Assembly: GCA_002321855.1 (NCBI GenBank)
Contig: DCMX01000140.1
Location: forward strand, 1 to 9,982
Length of the DNA: 9,982 nucleotides
Reading direction: 5' to 3'
DNA from: Fidelibacterota bacterium UBA1611
Lineage (GTDB): Bacteria > Fidelibacterota > Marinisomatia > Marinisomatales > UBA1611
Below the pieces are notes generated by a model. The model had not been told where the DNA came from, ran no database searches, and saw only the letters and a list, made by a program, of their open reading frames with translations. Positions 7,512-9,982 of the stretch are shown here, piece after piece (within the stretch, counting starts at the first letter, position 1; each line of letters starts with the position of its first letter). The translations under genes and the position numbers were made by a program.

Positions 7512-8452
7512 CAGACATTTTGAAGGAATTATTACTCACAATTCTTATAACTATGTTCTGTTCTCTGGTTGCTGAATCCAAAAACCCACCAGATGATAGA
7601 CCCTACGCAGTAGTGTTAGGTATCGCCCAGGATGGCGGGTATCCACATGCAGGGTGTGTGAAACTTTGCTGCAAAGATCTGTGGGATAATAAAACTACAT
7701 ATAGAGAAAAAGTATCCAGCATTGCAATCATTGACCCACGCACCAGGTTAGCCTGGATCATTGATGCGACCCCTGATTTTCATGAACAATTACATACGGT
7801 TACACAAAAGCACAGTGCCAGATTAGCAGGGATCTTTATCACTCATGCTCACATTGGACATTACACTGGGTTAATGCATTTGGGCCGGGAGGTCATGGGT
7901 GCAAAAAATATCACAGTCTATGCAATGCCAAGAATGAAACGATTCTTGGAAAAGAATGGGCCATGGAACCAGCTTGTAGAACTAAACAATATTCAGCTGA
8001 ATCCGATCAAGGACCAAAAAGAAATTATTCTGGGAAAGCAATTGATCATTGAACCCTTTCGAGTACCCCACCGTGACGAATATTCTGAAACAGTTGGGTT
8101 CACGATCATTGGTCCAAATGAGTCAATGATATATATCCCTGATATTGATAAATGGGATAGATGGGAACACAATATCAGTTTATGGATCGAACAACATAGT
8201 TATGCATTGCTTGATGGTACTTTCTACTCCATTGGTGAGCTACCAGACCGTAGCATGGATAAGATCCCACACCCTTTTATCTTGGAAAGTATCCATCATT
8301 TTATGGATCTGTTAGATAGGGATCGCCGGAAAATATATTTCATACATTTTAACCACACAAACCCAGCCTTGCATAAAATATCGGCTACCACGAATAGCAT
8401 TATAAAAGAAGGGTACAATATTGCCAGAGAAGGGATGATCTTTCCATTTTGA
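7508..8452 (+). CDS. PqqB-like metallo-beta-lactamase-fold hydrolase, exported
   Basis: The 314-residue protein starts at GTG 7508, overlapping the previous stop as GTGA. Residues about 8-22 are hydrophobic after a short lysine-containing head, which reads as a signal peptide, so the enzyme is probably periplasmic. Starting at the internal ATG (residue 16) would destroy the signal. The mature part opens with GIAQDGGYPHAGC, typical of PqqB-like proteins. The metal-site elements follow: THAHIGH at 112-118, H188 in VPHRDE, D212/D214, D236 in LDGTFY and IHFNHTNP at 279-286. The usual HxHxDH has glycine (G117) in place of aspartate, as I recall for this PqqB-like subfamily. PqqB itself acts in PQQ formation, but no other pqq gene is present, so a hydrolytic role within the sugar operon is likelier. 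Substrate unknown. Confidence 0.8.
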   Translation: MTDILKELLLTILITMFCSLVAESKNPPDDRPYAVVLGIAQDGGYPHAGCVKLCCKDLWDNKTTYREKVSSIAIIDPRTRLAWIIDATPDFHEQLHTVTQKHSARLAGIFITHAHIGHYTGLMHLGREVMGAKNITVYAMPRMKRFLEKNGPWNQLVELNNIQLNPIKDQKEIILGKQLIIEPFRVPHRDEYSETVGFTIIGPNESMIYIPDIDKWDRWEHNISLWIEQHSYALLDGTFYSIGELPDRSMDKIPHPFILESIHHFMDLLDRDRRKIYFIHFNHTNPALHKISATTNSIIKEGYNIAREGMIFPF

Positions 8453-9219
8453 ATGAAGGGAAAATAGAAAAAAAAATATTTATCACTGGTGCAAGTAGCG
8501 GTATCGGCAAATCTTTAGCAAAGTATTATGCACAACAAAAAGCTTTTTTGGGATTGGCTGCAAGGCGTGTTGACCTTCTTAATGTAGTTGCTGATGAATG
8601 CCGTAGATCCGGCTCAAAAGTCTATGTGTTCCAGATCGATGTTAGAAGATCGGATGATTGTGCCCAGGCTGCAAGAGAATTTATTGGGCTTGCTGGCGGT
8701 ATCGATATTGTTATTGCCAATTCTGGAGTTGGAGGTGACGATAAATTACTTTCAGGAAATAGTGAGCAAATAAATAATATCCTTTCAACAAATCTACTCG
8801 GGGTCACTAATACCATATATCCATTCATCCCGACCCTCATAAAGCAACGATCCGGTACAATTGTGGGTATAAGTTCAGTTGCCGGTTTCTTGTCTGTTCC
8901 AACACACGGGGGCTATGCGGCATCAAAGGTGGCAATGCGTCGCATGTTTGATTCCTGGCGTATCACTATGGAAGATGATGGTATCAGACTCGTTACGATC
9001 TGTCCTGGGTTTATAGATACGCCTATGACAGAAAAACTGAGGTCCACACCATTCATTAAGAGCCTGGAAGAAGCAACTCCTGCCTTTGCGAAAGCGATAA
9101 AAAAAGGAGTCCCAACCTTTATTTATCCATGGCAAATGCGGTGGCTTATAAAACTGGTGAATATTTTACCACGTTCATTAGTTGATTTGATCATAAGTAG
9201 GATGAAGGCAGCTTCGTAG
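8449..9219 (+). CDS. Classical short-chain dehydrogenase/reductase (SDR)
   Basis: The 256-residue NAD(P)-dependent oxidoreductase has a Rossmann fold and all SDR hallmarks. TGASSGIG (13-20) binds the cofactor, NSG at 91-93 replaces the usual NAG, N115 and S143 are in place, and YAASK at 156-160 gives catalytic Tyr156 and Lys160. ARR after the second strand (about 38-40) hints at NADPH preference. The C-terminal part contains a hydrophobic WLIKLVNIL stretch that could touch the membrane, as in some SDRs. The start is a TTG at 8449 overlapping the preceding stop as TTGA; the nearby ATG at 8453 is out of frame and closes within five codons. A purine-rich GAGAAGGGA lies about 15 nt upstream. It is the last gene of the operon. 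The substrate cannot be told from sequence; a sugar or lipid hydroxyl/keto group is possible. Confidence 0.85.
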   Translation: MNEGKIEKKIFITGASSGIGKSLAKYYAQQKAFLGLAARRVDLLNVVADECRRSGSKVYVFQIDVRRSDDCAQAAREFIGLAGGIDIVIANSGVGGDDKLLSGNSEQINNILSTNLLGVTNTIYPFIPTLIKQRSGTIVGISSVAGFLSVPTHGGYAASKVAMRRMFDSWRITMEDDGIRLVTICPGFIDTPMTEKLRSTPFIKSLEEATPAFAKAIKKGVPTFIYPWQMRWLIKLVNILPRSLVDLIISRMKAAS

Positions 9220-9228
9220 AACAATAGG

Positions 9229-9510
9229 CTATCTTTTAATTTTATCCGTTTCTTTCGCCATATATAGACATTTTTCAGTCACACCCCCCTTATCATGAGA
9301 AGTAAAGGAAACTTCGACACGGCACCAGCCAATAACAATGTCTGGGTGGTGATCAGCGGTTTCTGCTTTTTCTGCTAGCTTCATCACGAAACTGATCCCA
9401 TCCATATATCTATTAAAAGTAAAAGTTTTTCTAATAGCATTTGATTCGAATTCCCACCCGTTCAATTCTCTTAGTTTGGATCTTATTATTGAATCTGGAA
9501 GACAACTCAC
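9229..9510 (-). CDS. phhB: Pterin-4a-carbinolamine dehydratase
   Basis: This 93-residue cytoplasmic protein has the PCD/DCoH length and fold signature: LNGWEFESNAIRKTF-like first strands (16-30), a helix ending in ETADHHPD at 50-57 with the paired active-site histidines 54/55, W62, and the third histidine H72 in SFTSHDKGG. It dehydrates 4a-hydroxy-tetrahydropterin so that the pterin cofactor of aromatic amino acid hydroxylases can be recycled. In bacteria without such a hydroxylase it may serve molybdopterin or other roles. The position usually occupied by asparagine after the aromatic residue is cysteine here (WCRV, 62-65). The start is GTG at 9510, sharing a GTGA with the stop of the MATE gene upstream, so the two genes are probably co-transcribed. 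It converges on the dehydrogenase gene with 9 nt between the stop codons. Confidence 0.88.
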   Translation of the reverse strand: MSCLPDSIIRSKLRELNGWEFESNAIRKTFTFNRYMDGISFVMKLAEKAETADHHPDIVIGWCRVEVSFTSHDKGGVTEKCLYMAKETDKIKR

Positions 9511-9982
9511 ACCAAAGACTCATCAAGTTTATTTAATTTATTCATTTCCATTCTAACCCAGCTTACAGCGATCACGAACGCAATACTTGTAGAGATCATC
9601 ATAGCATACCAATTCCACTCAACATGCTGTCGATGAACATCTAGTACAAAACTAAAATAGAGTGCTAAAGGTGCACTCACACCTAAAACTCTAATAGTAG
9701 TGATCACAAGGACCGGGATACCTTTACCCAGACCCTGCATTACTCGACCGGATACGATCGCAATAGCAACGAATGGATAGACCAATGTCATTAAACGTAA
9801 AAACCCTACCGCAACATCCTGGATCTCGATATCATTTGTGAAAAACCCTGAAAAAGTAGGCGCAAAAGCATATACGAATGCCGATGAAGCTATAGTAATA
9901 ATAAAAACGCGAGATACCCCATACCTGACAATGGATCTAAGATGCCCAATCTTTTTTGCTCCATAAAACATTCCTACCAGCG
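9507..9982 (-). CDS. MATE family multidrug/Na+ antiporter, C-terminal part (runs off right edge)
   Basis: The minus-strand frame is open to the window edge, giving the last 157 residues of a multi-helix membrane protein; the true start lies beyond 9982. The first residues seen, LVGMFYGAKK, are the MATE loop that follows a helix in the C-terminal lobe (family form: N-x-VGxxxGAK). After it come a helix, the APTFSGFFTND loop with preceding aromatic helix, a segment VAIAIVSGRVMQGLGKG that matches the conserved MATE stretch near helix 10-11, and two further helices before a short charged tail. Such proteins export cationic or aromatic compounds in exchange for Na+ or H+. The substrate is unknown. 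The methionine at 9971 is internal, not a start. The stop overlaps the GTG of the pterin dehydratase gene. Confidence 0.85.
   Translation of the reverse strand, partial: LVGMFYGAKKIGHLRSIVRYGVSRVFIITIASSAFVYAFAPTFSGFFTNDIEIQDVAVGFLRLMTLVYPFVAIAIVSGRVMQGLGKGIPVLVITTIRVLGVSAPLALYFSFVLDVHRQHVEWNWYAMMISTSIAFVIAVSWVRMEMNKLNKLDESLV

Noticed and set aside
7508..8452. PQQ biosynthesis gene pqqB
   Set aside because: No pqqA, C, D or E nearby, a signal peptide is present, and the HxHxDH aspartate is replaced; only a PqqB-like family call is justified.
9224..9232. ATAGGCTAT near-palindrome as transcription terminator
   Set aside because: The stem is only four base pairs, and a following T tract on the plus strand is short and interrupted; too weak to call.

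Overview
The window looks like the chromosome of a Gram-negative member of the Bacteroidota / FCB-type lineages, possibly Marinimicrobia- or Ignavibacteria-like. This is inferred from four things: moderately AT-rich DNA (roughly 40% GC by eye), almost no Shine-Dalgarno sequences, a two-part glycosyltransferase and a signal-less SpoIID protein of kinds I associate with Bacteroidota, and exported esterase and PqqB-like proteins. No mobile element, phage gene, RNA gene or CRISPR array is visible.

Layout. (1) 1-255, minus strand: the first 85 codons of an exported alpha/beta-hydrolase esterase running off the left edge. (2) 256-507: an AT-rich divergent intergenic region with only weak promoter-like hexamers. 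(3) 508-9219, plus strand: seven genes in which every junction overlaps (14, 8, 8, 4, 4 and 4 nt), so there is no free DNA between them. The order is a two-domain family-2 glycosyltransferase, a divergent ROK-type sugar kinase, a SpoIID/LytB-domain protein without export signal, a sodium:solute symporter, a NagX/HGSNAT-type membrane acetyltransferase (DUF5009), a PqqB-like metallo-beta-lactamase-fold protein with a signal peptide, and a short-chain dehydrogenase. (4) 9229-9982, minus strand: a pterin-4a-carbinolamine dehydratase and the C-terminal part of a MATE transporter, overlapping by 4 nt and converging on the operon with a 9-nt gap.

How the genes may work together. Symporter, sugar kinase, NagX-type acetyltransferase and SpoIID domain together suggest salvage of amino sugars, most likely cell-wall GlcNAc/MurNAc: the acetyltransferase would re-acetylate free amino sugar at the membrane, the symporter would import it and the kinase would trap it as a phosphate. 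The expected downstream enzymes (MurQ, NagA, NagB, NagZ, AnmK) are absent. The glycosyltransferase and a SpoIID protein that appears to stay in the cytoplasm do not fit a textbook recycling route. This operon is the strongest candidate in the window for an undescribed pathway. The pathway itself is inference; the family assignments are much firmer.
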